This document shows, piece by piece, positions 1 through 8,199 of a stretch of DNA of 64,000 nucleotides; position 1 is the stretch's first letter; each line of letters opens with the position of its first letter. A program made the position numbers and the translations under genes. The notes beneath the pieces are model-generated. The model had not been told where the DNA came from. It saw only the letters and a list, made by a program, of their open reading frames with translations, and did no database searches. Origin of the DNA: an archaeon (lineage in GTDB: Archaea > Aenigmatarchaeota > Aenigmatarchaeia > QMZP01 > JAFGSV01). The stretch covers positions 160,163 through 224,162 of the forward strand of contig JANQNF010000012.1 of NCBI GenBank assembly GCA_028279705.1. Reading direction: 5' to 3'.

Positions 1-2
1 AG

Positions 3-725
3 AGGGCAGGGCTGACGGGAAACGAGTCCAAGGTCTACATAGCACTGCTTAAAAGAGGTATGTGCACGGCCGGGACGCTCGTCAAGGAGTCAGGCCTTCA
101 CAGGTCGAGGGTATATGAGAGTCTAGAAATGCTGTCACAGAAAGGACTCGTGGGACACGTCGTCAAGGACTTCAAGAAGCACTTCCAGGCTGCAAAGCCC
201 GAAGTTTTACTGGATTTCCTCGAGGAAAGGAAAAAAGTCCTGGAAGAGACTGGAAGGGAAATAGAGCATGCACTGCCGCAGTTAAGGGACATGCAGAACA
301 CAAAGAAAGAGGAGATAGACGGTGCCGTTTTCAAGGGCAAGGAAGGGCTGAAAGCCATACACTCCGACATGCTCAAGCAGGGAAAAGATGTCTGGGTGTT
401 GGGAGCGAAGGGACTGATATTTACAGAGCTGAAATACTTCATTACAGGCTTTGAACGTGACCGGGTCAAAAAAGGCATGAAATGGAGAAGCCTCTACGAT
501 AATGCAGACAATTTCAACAGGATCAATAAACCCCTTTTCGAAAAGAGAATGATGCCAAAAGGCTATGAAAGCCCAGGTGTCGTGAACATCTACGCTGACC
601 GCGTTGCAATAGTACTATGGAAAGAGAGATACCCTACTGGTTTTCTCATAAAAAACGCCCAGATAGCTGATGCCTTCCGCAAATGGTTCAACATGATCTG
701 GGAAATATCCAAAGACCGGCCGTAA
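3..725 (+). CDS. TrmB-family transcriptional regulator (5' truncated by window edge)
   Basis: Reading frame is open from base 3 (GLTGNESKVYIALLKRGMCTAGTLVKESGLHRSRVYESLEMLSQKGLV), a wHTH typical of TrmB; similar to the protein at 57740..58492. Confidence 0.8.
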   Translation, partial: RAGLTGNESKVYIALLKRGMCTAGTLVKESGLHRSRVYESLEMLSQKGLVGHVVKDFKKHFQAAKPEVLLDFLEERKKVLEETGREIEHALPQLRDMQNTKKEEIDGAVFKGKEGLKAIHSDMLKQGKDVWVLGAKGLIFTELKYFITGFERDRVKKGMKWRSLYDNADNFNRINKPLFEKRMMPKGYESPGVVNIYADRVAIVLWKERYPTGFLIKNAQIADAFRKWFNMIWEISKDRP

Positions 726-760
726 ACGAAGAATTTAAAACGTTTGGCCCAATTTAACGT

Positions 761-1492
761 ATGCTCTACCTCATAGGACTCGGTATAGGAAGCGAGAAAG
801 ACATAACCTTGAGTGGCTTGGAGGCTTGCGAAAAGGCAAAAGAGGTCTACGCCGAGCTATACACTGCCAGATGGCCCGGTGACATGAAGGCGCTTGAGAA
901 GAAGATAGGAAAGCCCATCACGATAATACATCGAAAGAACATGGAGGAGGAAGTCAAGCAGCTTGTAAAACTGGGCAAGAATAACGATGTTGCAATACTC
1001 GTACCGGGAGATCCGCTAAGTGCCACAACCCACCTAAACGTCCTCATGGAAGCCAGGGAACAAAACGTCAAAACCGAGATCATCCATTCCTCTTCAATAC
1101 TAACTGCAGTTGCCGAGACGGGACTTAGTCTCTACAACTTCGGAAAGACCGTCACTATCGTCAGGCAAGCAAAGGACTATTCGCCGACGTCTTTTTATGA
1201 CGCAGCGGTCCAGAACAAGGAGCTTGGAATGCACACGCTTTTCCTCCTGGACATAGACATGGACACAAGCGAGGGTCTCGAAATCCTAATGAAGATCGAA
1301 CAAGAAAAAAAGAAAGGACTTATAGATTCTGACAAGCGCTTCATAGCAGCACATGGTATCGGTTCTTCCGAAAGAACGATAATGTACAACAAGGCACTCG
1401 AACTACTCAAGAGGCCACTTGATCCTCCGTCAGTCCTCGTACTTCCAGGAAAAATGCATTTCACTGAGGAAGAATTTCTCCAGTCTTTGTAG
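761..1492 (+). CDS. dphB: Diphthine synthase
   Basis: MLYLIGLGIGSEKDITLSGLEACEKAKEVYAELYT, LVPGDPLSATTH, HSSSILTAVAETGLSLYNFGKTVTI: SAM-dependent methyltransferase motifs of archaeal Dph5/DphB. Confidence 0.95.
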   Translation: MLYLIGLGIGSEKDITLSGLEACEKAKEVYAELYTARWPGDMKALEKKIGKPITIIHRKNMEEEVKQLVKLGKNNDVAILVPGDPLSATTHLNVLMEAREQNVKTEIIHSSSILTAVAETGLSLYNFGKTVTIVRQAKDYSPTSFYDAAVQNKELGMHTLFLLDIDMDTSEGLEILMKIEQEKKKGLIDSDKRFIAAHGIGSSERTIMYNKALELLKRPLDPPSVLVLPGKMHFTEEEFLQSL

Positions 1493-1544
1493 TTTTCCAC
1501 GTTTTGTAAATAGCGCCTCTTGATACCGATTAATAAATCAGCGA

Positions 1545-1632
1545 AAAACACCAAAAAATGGCCATTTTTGAGGTCAAAATCGATAACAAGCGACTAATGA
1601 TAAGGTTTATAAACCTATAAATTAACTATTAT
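1545..1632 (+). promoter_or_regulatory. Copy A of duplicated intergenic module: palindrome AAAAATGGCCATTTTT plus conserved block and TATA box
   Basis: AGGTCAAAATCGATAACAAGCGACTAATGATAAGGTTTATAAACC..., aligns gap-poor with 2174..2256. Confidence 0.6.
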
Positions 1633-1644
1633 TAAGTGATAATA

Positions 1645-2172
1645 ATGAACTATAGTACTGAAAATCTTGTACAGATCGGTGGAAATAACCAGAAGGTATA
1701 TCGTTCTGGAAATAATTACGATAGTGTTATCAAGGTTCTTAATAATGATTTCCGTGGCGACAGTCCTCACAAACACTGGAAAGTAGACGAGAGAATAGAC
1801 GCTTGTGTCAATGCTTACAGGGAGTTCCCGGAATTCTTCCCGGAGACAGAGAAGATAGCAGACGATGCGATAAGGCAGGATTACTTTAGCGGCGGCATAA
1901 ATTTTGGCAAGGCTTTAGAAAATAATGATTACACATCTTTGATTGAGATTTTCGGTAACCTGAAAAAAGTGCACAGTGAGGGTTACATTCATGCCGATCT
2001 CAAGGGAGACAATCTTAGCACAGGTAAGCTTTCAGTTGACACTGAAACTTTTGGCAAAGGTGATTACATGTATGATCTTTCAAAAGGAAGCAGGATTGCC
2101 GCGAAGAAGGGAAGATCAGGATTGTATAATACTGTGATATCAGACGTTTACGGTGACATAAGCCTGAATTAG
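1645..2172 (+). CDS. Small protein-kinase-fold protein (HADLKGDN catalytic-loop-like motif)
   Basis: KKVHSEGYIHADLKGDNLSTGKLSVDTETFGKGDYMYDLSKG resembles the HxDxxxxN catalytic loop of Bud32/RIO/LPS kinases; ~175 aa. Confidence 0.5.
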   Translation: MNYSTENLVQIGGNNQKVYRSGNNYDSVIKVLNNDFRGDSPHKHWKVDERIDACVNAYREFPEFFPETEKIADDAIRQDYFSGGINFGKALENNDYTSLIEIFGNLKKVHSEGYIHADLKGDNLSTGKLSVDTETFGKGDYMYDLSKGSRIAAKKGRSGLYNTVISDVYGDISLN

Positions 2173-2173
2173 G

Positions 2174-2256
2174 GCAAAAAACACCCGTTTTTCGGGGTGA
2201 AATCGACAACAAGTGACACATAACAACCTTTATAAATACTTAAAATAACTACTATA
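2174..2256 (+). promoter_or_regulatory. Copy B of duplicated intergenic module: hairpin CACCCG-TTTTT-CGGGGTG plus conserved block and TATA box
   Basis: GGGTGAAATCGACAACAAGTGACACATAACAACCTTTATAAATAC..., same spacing as copy A. Confidence 0.6.
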
Positions 2257-2283
2257 CAGGAATGAAAATAGTTAGGTGTAAAA

Positions 2284-3045
2284 ATGACAGGAAAAAACGT
2301 TACTGGGGATGGAAGCTGGGTAAAGGATAGCACAGGCGCTCTTTATGAAGACGGAATTGATCCTACTGTCGTAAAACCAAGGATTGTCAAGGATATTGCC
2401 ACAAGTGCAATAAAGACAGGTAGTAAGATTCTCGGTGAAATTGCAAATCGTGGTGCTGTTGCCAGGGTCGAGAAAAAATATGTCTTCTCGAGACCTGGTA
2501 ACATGGACAGTATATACCCTCTTAACGACAACGAAACGATAGGTAGACCGTCCATTTATTCCGATGATGGCAGATTCAGCGAAAAATACACTCCAAAGCG
2601 TGCTGGACAGACGTGGCTTCAGAAGATGACCGACAACATGGGCAGATACGTCTACGGTGCTGCTGTGAGAGCAGGTGAATACCTTGGAATACACATAGCA
2701 GACGATCTTATGGATGACAAGGAGGAATGTGAGAACAAGTACCACAGTGGATCTTGGAAAGATGCAGCGAAGCTTGCAAAAAGGTACTGGCAATATCTTG
2801 TCACATGGGGACATGAAAGAGCACACATGAACGGTGTTGATGACGAGAATGACGCGGAGAGGGATGGATACATTTTCGCCAATAATGAAACAAAGACGAA
2901 TAAGGTGGCCAATTTCGTCTACAGGGTCCTTAACAAGAGAAACTACTTGAATGACACGGGTAGCGGTGGCAAGACAATAGAGCTCGATCCTGCGATAAGG
3001 GGCCCGAGCATAGGAAGTCACAGGAACTACAGAAACGTTGGGTAG
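2284..3045 (+). CDS. Hypothetical protein with HExxH motif (putative zincin-like metalloprotease)
   Basis: WGHERAHMNGVDDENDAERDGYIFANN: HExxH with downstream acidic residues. Confidence 0.45.
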   Translation: MTGKNVTGDGSWVKDSTGALYEDGIDPTVVKPRIVKDIATSAIKTGSKILGEIANRGAVARVEKKYVFSRPGNMDSIYPLNDNETIGRPSIYSDDGRFSEKYTPKRAGQTWLQKMTDNMGRYVYGAAVRAGEYLGIHIADDLMDDKEECENKYHSGSWKDAAKLAKRYWQYLVTWGHERAHMNGVDDENDAERDGYIFANNETKTNKVANFVYRVLNKRNYLNDTGSGGKTIELDPAIRGPSIGSHRNYRNVG

Positions 3046-3052
3046 GGATGAT

Positions 3053-3232
3053 ATGATGAACGTAAAGATGCAAAAGGTCGCGAAAAAGAAGTACGGAAAA
3101 GATGTAGACCTACTGCTATCTCTCGTCACCCAGAAGGGTCTTGACCCTTTCGCAGAAGAGAGGAAAACCAGCATGCTCTATGCTCTCGAAGCAGAGGAAA
3201 TCAGCTTAAAGCAGTCGGGAGGCCGCGCTTAA
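3053..3232 (+). CDS. Small hypothetical protein
   Basis: 59-aa ORF between co-directional genes. Confidence 0.45.
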   Translation: MMNVKMQKVAKKKYGKDVDLLLSLVTQKGLDPFAEERKTSMLYALEAEEISLKQSGGRA

Positions 3233-3244
3233 GGTGTGATTATT

Positions 3245-4198
3245 ATGAAAGTGCCAAATGAAAAGGACCTGTATTCAGAGGAGAACCTCATCTACGGGAA
3301 TAATAAGGTCTCAGCCAATTCAAAGTCTGGCAATTACAGGCCTACGAGCGTAAGAGGTAACAGTTTTTTTAAGATGCTTGCCTATGGTATGGGCGAGAAG
3401 ATTCTCAGGAAATCTCCGACTGCAGATAAAAGCAGCGTTATCGGCGGAATTTACAATTCTCTTAGGAGCGGTCTTATCCAGTCAATGAACGCAGGAAAGC
3501 ACACGAACGGACAGATTGCGTTCCAGAACAACATACCGGGCCTGAAAAAGGTCATACAGAACCTGTACTCATTCTACCACCTGAAGGACGGTGTCACCAC
3601 GATTGATGAAGTTTACACTCTCAAATGCGGTGCAAATGGCGGAAAGGAATATATGCTGATGATCCATGGAGAGAAGGACCCAAGCGTGCCCACAAACGGA
3701 TTGCATGCGGTCGCCTCGAAAATAGTTGGAGACGAGTTAGCATTAAAAGAGCGTGCCGGAAAAATAAGGAAAGTCGCCATGAGCGATGAGTATGTTTACA
3801 AAGAAGCCGAGAAAGCGGGAGTTTACCACGAACTTACAGACGGTGACATAATGACAAAAAAGATCAGGGACTTTAACAGGATTTCACCTTTGTATCATAA
3901 TGCAGAGCTTTCACTTTTTGGCGCAAAGGGCAAAAAGTCGGTCGTGGCTACCGGCACGGCCAATGGTCAGAATTATACAATATACAAGTATGCAAAGCCT
4001 TCGGCAGCCGAATATTGGAGATTCTACGCGGAACTCGACCTCCTTTACAGCGCAACGGGCATCACGGCGGGTGCGGCAGAGAGGATGCTTAGGGGAATAG
4101 GGGGACAGAGGATATATCTCACAGAGATAAACAATGTAATAAACAGCGTAATAAACAGGTACGGGGGCAGCATGAACCCACTGTCACCTACCTATTAG
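3245..4198 (+). CDS. Hypothetical protein
   Basis: ~317-aa ORF, co-directional, preceded by a purine-rich start context; no family recognised. Confidence 0.6.
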   Translation: MKVPNEKDLYSEENLIYGNNKVSANSKSGNYRPTSVRGNSFFKMLAYGMGEKILRKSPTADKSSVIGGIYNSLRSGLIQSMNAGKHTNGQIAFQNNIPGLKKVIQNLYSFYHLKDGVTTIDEVYTLKCGANGGKEYMLMIHGEKDPSVPTNGLHAVASKIVGDELALKERAGKIRKVAMSDEYVYKEAEKAGVYHELTDGDIMTKKIRDFNRISPLYHNAELSLFGAKGKKSVVATGTANGQNYTIYKYAKPSAAEYWRFYAELDLLYSATGITAGAAERMLRGIGGQRIYLTEINNVINSVINRYGGSMNPLSPTY

Positions 4199-4247
4199 CA
4201 TAGAAGCTGGTCTAAACTTATTAAACTTTCGCAGGCCATTATTTATT

Positions 4248-4967
4248 ATGGCCAGCGTTCTGGATGTGCTGCAGCAGTTACTCTGCTACGGCAACAATGC
4301 CTGCATACAGGAGTTTCAGCAGTACGCCTACAAGCCAATTGAGGGTATATTCTATGCGGTATTCTTCCCGATAGTCTTCATACTCTTGTTCGTGTACATA
4401 GTATCGGGGGCGATCGGTTCGCTGCGAGCAAAGGGGTTTAGGATCCTGATAGCCGTTGCCATATTCGCATTCATAATCATTCAGGGACTGTACCATCTCT
4501 TCCTGGTCCTTGGGCAACTTTGGTTGTATGTACTCATCTTCCTTGGGTTCTTCTGGATGCTCATCCACACTTTCGTTGGAAGACGGGATGATGGCGGAGG
4601 TGCAAAGGGAAGGGTCGCTGGCATGGCTGGTGGCAGTGGAGGAGACTCGAGTGTGTTCGCAAGGGCTGCAAGTAGGGTAAAAAAAGACCTTACCGGTGAG
4701 ACGAAAACACTCGAAAATGAAATAAAGATGGCACTTGAGGAAGTGGCAATAGTCGAGAAAGCTGCAAAGAGAGGCGACGTGCAGGCATGGAGGTTGGCAT
4801 CAGACCTCATATCAAGGCTCCACGAACTCAGAAGGCAGTACCTAGAAATACTCAGGGGACCGATGGGCTTTAGGTTTGGCGGGAAATTCAAGGATGTTGA
4901 AAATGATATGAAAAATGCCATAAAAAAACTCCAGAACGTGCAGGGATCATCCAAGCAGGCGGCATGA
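4248..4967 (+). CDS. Multi-TM membrane protein with C-terminal coiled coil, pilus/secretion cluster
   Basis: Three hydrophobic segments followed by a charged helical tail; first gene of the co-directional membrane-protein series. Confidence 0.65.
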   Translation: MASVLDVLQQLLCYGNNACIQEFQQYAYKPIEGIFYAVFFPIVFILLFVYIVSGAIGSLRAKGFRILIAVAIFAFIIIQGLYHLFLVLGQLWLYVLIFLGFFWMLIHTFVGRRDDGGGAKGRVAGMAGGSGGDSSVFARAASRVKKDLTGETKTLENEIKMALEEVAIVEKAAKRGDVQAWRLASDLISRLHELRRQYLEILRGPMGFRFGGKFKDVENDMKNAIKKLQNVQGSSKQAA

Positions 4968-4975
4968 GGTGACTT

Positions 4976-5404
4976 ATGATACCTTTCAGTTTCATGACAA
5001 TGGAGACGCTTCTACCTTTCCTTCTAGTACTCGCTGTCGCTTACGGTGGGATGGAAAGTGCAAATATATTCAAGAACAAGGCGATAAAGGCAGTTGTCGC
5101 CGTCGTCATAGCATTCTTTGGCGTGAGCAGCTATTCCATGGTCCAGTTCATAAACAGCATACTTCCTTACATTGCCGTGATATTCCTGCTCGTTTTCATC
5201 GTGGGATTCGCCAAGAAGTCGCTTAGTGGGAGTGAGAAGGACAACACCATGATAATAGTCATGATGGTGCTCTTCCTCCTTCTTGTAGGATCATTCGCCA
5301 ACGCTGGAGGCGGGCTCGGGCTGGTGCAGTACACGGAGTTTCTGTGGCTCATAGGCGTCGTCATAGTGCTGGCTATAATATTTGCGGCATACAAGATGAA
5401 GTGA
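4976..5404 (+). CDS. Small multi-TM membrane protein, pilus/secretion cluster
   Basis: Four predicted hydrophobic helices; resembles the 5966..6523 product. Confidence 0.65.
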   Translation: MIPFSFMTMETLLPFLLVLAVAYGGMESANIFKNKAIKAVVAVVIAFFGVSSYSMVQFINSILPYIAVIFLLVFIVGFAKKSLSGSEKDNTMIIVMMVLFLLLVGSFANAGGGLGLVQYTEFLWLIGVVIVLAIIFAAYKMK

Positions 5405-5408
5405 TGGG

Positions 5409-5912
5409 ATGGCTGCGGGACCGTTTTCTGCAATGACAGAATTCTTAAGCAGCGTCGGGTTCTTCACATACCTCGCCTATTTCCTGCTTCTGATACTGCT
5501 CTACTACCTTTTCAGGCACCTGATAGGAAAGTACGCCGAAAGTGGGCTTGAAAGGCTGCAGAAGAAAACGAGTAATGTGAAAAAGAAGCTCATCTACAGG
5601 ATAATAGGCTTGATAGTGGCTTTCATATGCTTCGTTTTCCTCTCATTCCTGGGAACCTTTGTTGCCGCCATAATAGTACTGGTCGTCGGTGCAATCGTCC
5701 TTTTCATACTGTACGTGGCCGATACGAGGATGCTTTCAGTGATACTTTCGGTTGTGGTCACGGTTGCATCGTACTTCATGTTCGCATCATTTGCCGACAC
5801 GGCAGCCGCATTCATCACGACCGTAGTATTCGTCCTGGCCATCATAATAGTCCTGGTTGCAGCTGTCGTGAAACTCGCGGGTGTAGACGTTCTCTCTTTT
5901 TTCCAAAAGTAG
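5409..5912 (+). CDS. Small multi-TM membrane protein, pilus/secretion cluster
   Basis: Several hydrophobic segments; tight spacing with neighbours. Confidence 0.6.
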   Translation: MAAGPFSAMTEFLSSVGFFTYLAYFLLLILLYYLFRHLIGKYAESGLERLQKKTSNVKKKLIYRIIGLIVAFICFVFLSFLGTFVAAIIVLVVGAIVLFILYVADTRMLSVILSVVVTVASYFMFASFADTAAAFITTVVFVLAIIIVLVAAVVKLAGVDVLSFFQK

Positions 5913-5965
5913 CATCATGGGCCTTACAGGAAAGGTTTATAAGTGTTATAGGCCAATAAAATGTT

Positions 5966-6523
5966 ATGGGACTATTCGAAACAATGGTTCAGAACATGCA
6001 GAGAATGGAGTTCTTCCAGTACCTGTTTCCGTTTCTTCTGGCATTTGCACTCCTCTACGGGCTGATGCAGTATGTCTTTGGAAAAGAGAAACTAGGTGGC
6101 AGTAGGGTCCATGCACTGATAGCAATCGTCCTGGCATTCTTCGTAATGCTCTACTCCAGCTACAACACGTGGCTGTACACATTCCTGACCAGCGCATCGG
6201 GCGTCTGGCTTGGATTTGCGACAGTCGTGCTCATGTTGGTGCTGGTACTGGCGCTTGCTGGTGTCAACATCCATGACCTTCTTGGCGACGAGAAGAACAA
6301 GTGGATAAAGTATCTGGTAGTACTGATAATAATCTACTTGGTGCTCATGGCAATCCTAGGCCAGGGAGGCCTGTTCTCTAGCTATCTGCCTTACTGGCTT
6401 ACCGGTAGCGACCTGTGGACTGTGGTCTTTGTGATCATAATCATAGGCGTAGTCTTCTGGTTCGTCGGTGGTGAGGACAAGGGCGGCGCTGCTGCTCCTC
6501 CTGAAAAAGGCGGAGACAAGTAA
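5966..6523 (+). CDS. Small multi-TM membrane protein, pilus/secretion cluster
   Basis: Hydrophobic segments; preceded by TATA-like TTTATAAG. Confidence 0.65.
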   Translation: MGLFETMVQNMQRMEFFQYLFPFLLAFALLYGLMQYVFGKEKLGGSRVHALIAIVLAFFVMLYSSYNTWLYTFLTSASGVWLGFATVVLMLVLVLALAGVNIHDLLGDEKNKWIKYLVVLIIIYLVLMAILGQGGLFSSYLPYWLTGSDLWTVVFVIIIIGVVFWFVGGEDKGGAAAPPEKGGDK

Positions 6524-6561
6524 TTTTTCCTTTTTCTCTTATTTTAGAAACAGACGTAGTT

Positions 6562-7680
6562 CTATTCTTTGGAAGCTTGTGGTGAATACCTCGGGGGCAT
6601 GGCTGACGCAGCTTCCGGCTGCGCTGTCGGTTGTTCAGGAGGTTCGACTTCAGGCGCTTGTGGAAGTGGAGGCTCAGTCTTGGCCTCGTTTTTGGGCGTG
6701 GCAGAAGATTCCTGCGCCTTTGATATCCTGTTGAACTTCTTGACAGAATCCACCATGGGTGCAAGCGAGCTTTTGACAACATCCTCAAGGGAGTCTATCC
6801 TCGCGTTGGTCTCTTCTATACCCTCTTTGAGGTTTGCCATTTCATTCTTGACAGCGCTTAGCTCCTTTGGTGAGCCCCCGCCTTGTGCCTGTATGGCACT
6901 GTTTTTCATGTCACCTGAAAGCTTGTCGATGTTCTCCTCGACCAGCTGCACCCTGCTCATGATGTCCTTCCATTTCTCCTCGGTTATCTCTTCGGTCAGT
7001 TCCTCTATCTCCTTTCTTCTCCTGTCCTTGAGTTCCTTTGCCCTGTCATCCTTTTCCTTTGGAAGCGGCGTCTTTGCAAACGGAAGTGGTTTTGGTTCCG
7101 CTCCGGATGTAGGCGCAGTTGGTATATTGTCATCTATGCTCGACATGAACGAGTCGGGCCCAGCCTTTTTTTCCTTTGGGAACCTGCTCATGTCCATGTC
7201 CAGGTCATCATCGGGAAGATCGTCGTCTGCTCCCCAGTTGGTCGGTGCGAACTTGTTCTGCTCACCAAACTGTGGTCGCGGGGGTCCAAACGCTGGTGCA
7301 GGTGGCTGTGCCTGCTGTTGCGGATGTTGAGGAACATGTGGTTGTGGTACTGCAGGTTGAGGTGTGACGGGAGCGGCCGGTTCTGCATGCGGTATTGGAG
7401 CCTGCTGCGGATGGGCAGAAGCGGGCTGCGGGGCAACTGCAGGCTGTGCCTGCGGGTGGGGTGGCGCTGGCTGCCCCTTTGAGCCTGCACCAGTTCTCAT
7501 GGCATCCTTCATCGCCCTGTCGACTTCGATAGGGCTGTGCCCTTCATCCTTGAGCCTTTTGACAATTTCGGGTTCCGAAAGTCCCTGTGAAGAAAGAGAC
7601 ATCACTTTTTGAGTGGGTATTCCCGTACCGCCAGGAGGTCCGGCGGGCTTGCCGCCGCCTTTCTTTCCGAATCCTAACAT
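6562..7680 (-). CDS. Pro/Gln-rich and coiled-coil protein associated with the pilus cluster
   Basis: MLGFGKKGGGKPAGPPGG N-term, helical N-domain, P/Q/A-rich linker, coiled-coil C-half. Confidence 0.65.
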   Translation of the reverse strand: MLGFGKKGGGKPAGPPGGTGIPTQKVMSLSSQGLSEPEIVKRLKDEGHSPIEVDRAMKDAMRTGAGSKGQPAPPHPQAQPAVAPQPASAHPQQAPIPHAEPAAPVTPQPAVPQPHVPQHPQQQAQPPAPAFGPPRPQFGEQNKFAPTNWGADDDLPDDDLDMDMSRFPKEKKAGPDSFMSSIDDNIPTAPTSGAEPKPLPFAKTPLPKEKDDRAKELKDRRRKEIEELTEEITEEKWKDIMSRVQLVEENIDKLSGDMKNSAIQAQGGGSPKELSAVKNEMANLKEGIEETNARIDSLEDVVKSSLAPMVDSVKKFNRISKAQESSATPKNEAKTEPPLPQAPEVEPPEQPTAQPEAASAMPPRYSPQASKE

Positions 7681-7727
7681 AATCAGCATCGACCACTTTA
7701 TATTTCTCTTTCTCTCTACTTAAATCT

Positions 7728-8120
7728 TTACTGGCCCTTCTGCTCTGACATCTGGTTTCCAAGTTGGGTTAGTATTGGATCGACAAGCTTCAGCTTCTCC
7801 TCGACCCTTTTCATATCACTCTTCTTCACAAGAAACTGCAGCTGCTTTACGACTTCTTTAAGCGTGTTCTGTACAGTCGTCACCTTCTCATCCAGTGTCT
7901 TTATTTTCACATCCAGGTCCTTCCTTGCGTTTTCGAGCACTTCCAGCTTGTTTGCCACAGTCTCGTCCATTGAGCTTATACGGTTAGTGAGAAGCCTTTC
8001 CCTCTGCTCGAGGAGCCGGAGCCGCTTGGTGTTGTCATTTACCCTCCCAACGATCTCGTTTACTACGGGAACCGCGCTTCCTGATCCCTTCTTTTTCTGC
8101 TCTTCACTGAAAACTGGCAT
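7728..8120 (-). CDS. Coiled-coil protein
   Basis: Heptad-like charged sequence over most of its 130 aa. Confidence 0.6.
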   Translation of the reverse strand: MPVFSEEQKKKGSGSAVPVVNEIVGRVNDNTKRLRLLEQRERLLTNRISSMDETVANKLEVLENARKDLDVKIKTLDEKVTTVQNTLKEVVKQLQFLVKKSDMKRVEEKLKLVDPILTQLGNQMSEQKGQ

Positions 8121-8199
8121 ACCAAATCACTCCGGGTATTTTTATTTAGAGTCTAACAATATAAAATATTGCACAGCGCTTTAAATAGCATACAAGGTC

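Noticed and set aside
2272-3174. 300-aa minus-strand ORF
   Set aside because: Antisense to the HExxH gene; the plus-strand frame has promoter, start context and a motif.
6569-7330. 253-aa plus-strand ORF
   Set aside because: Antisense to the Pro/Gln-rich coiled-coil gene; Ser/Cys-rich low-complexity translation and no recognisable family.
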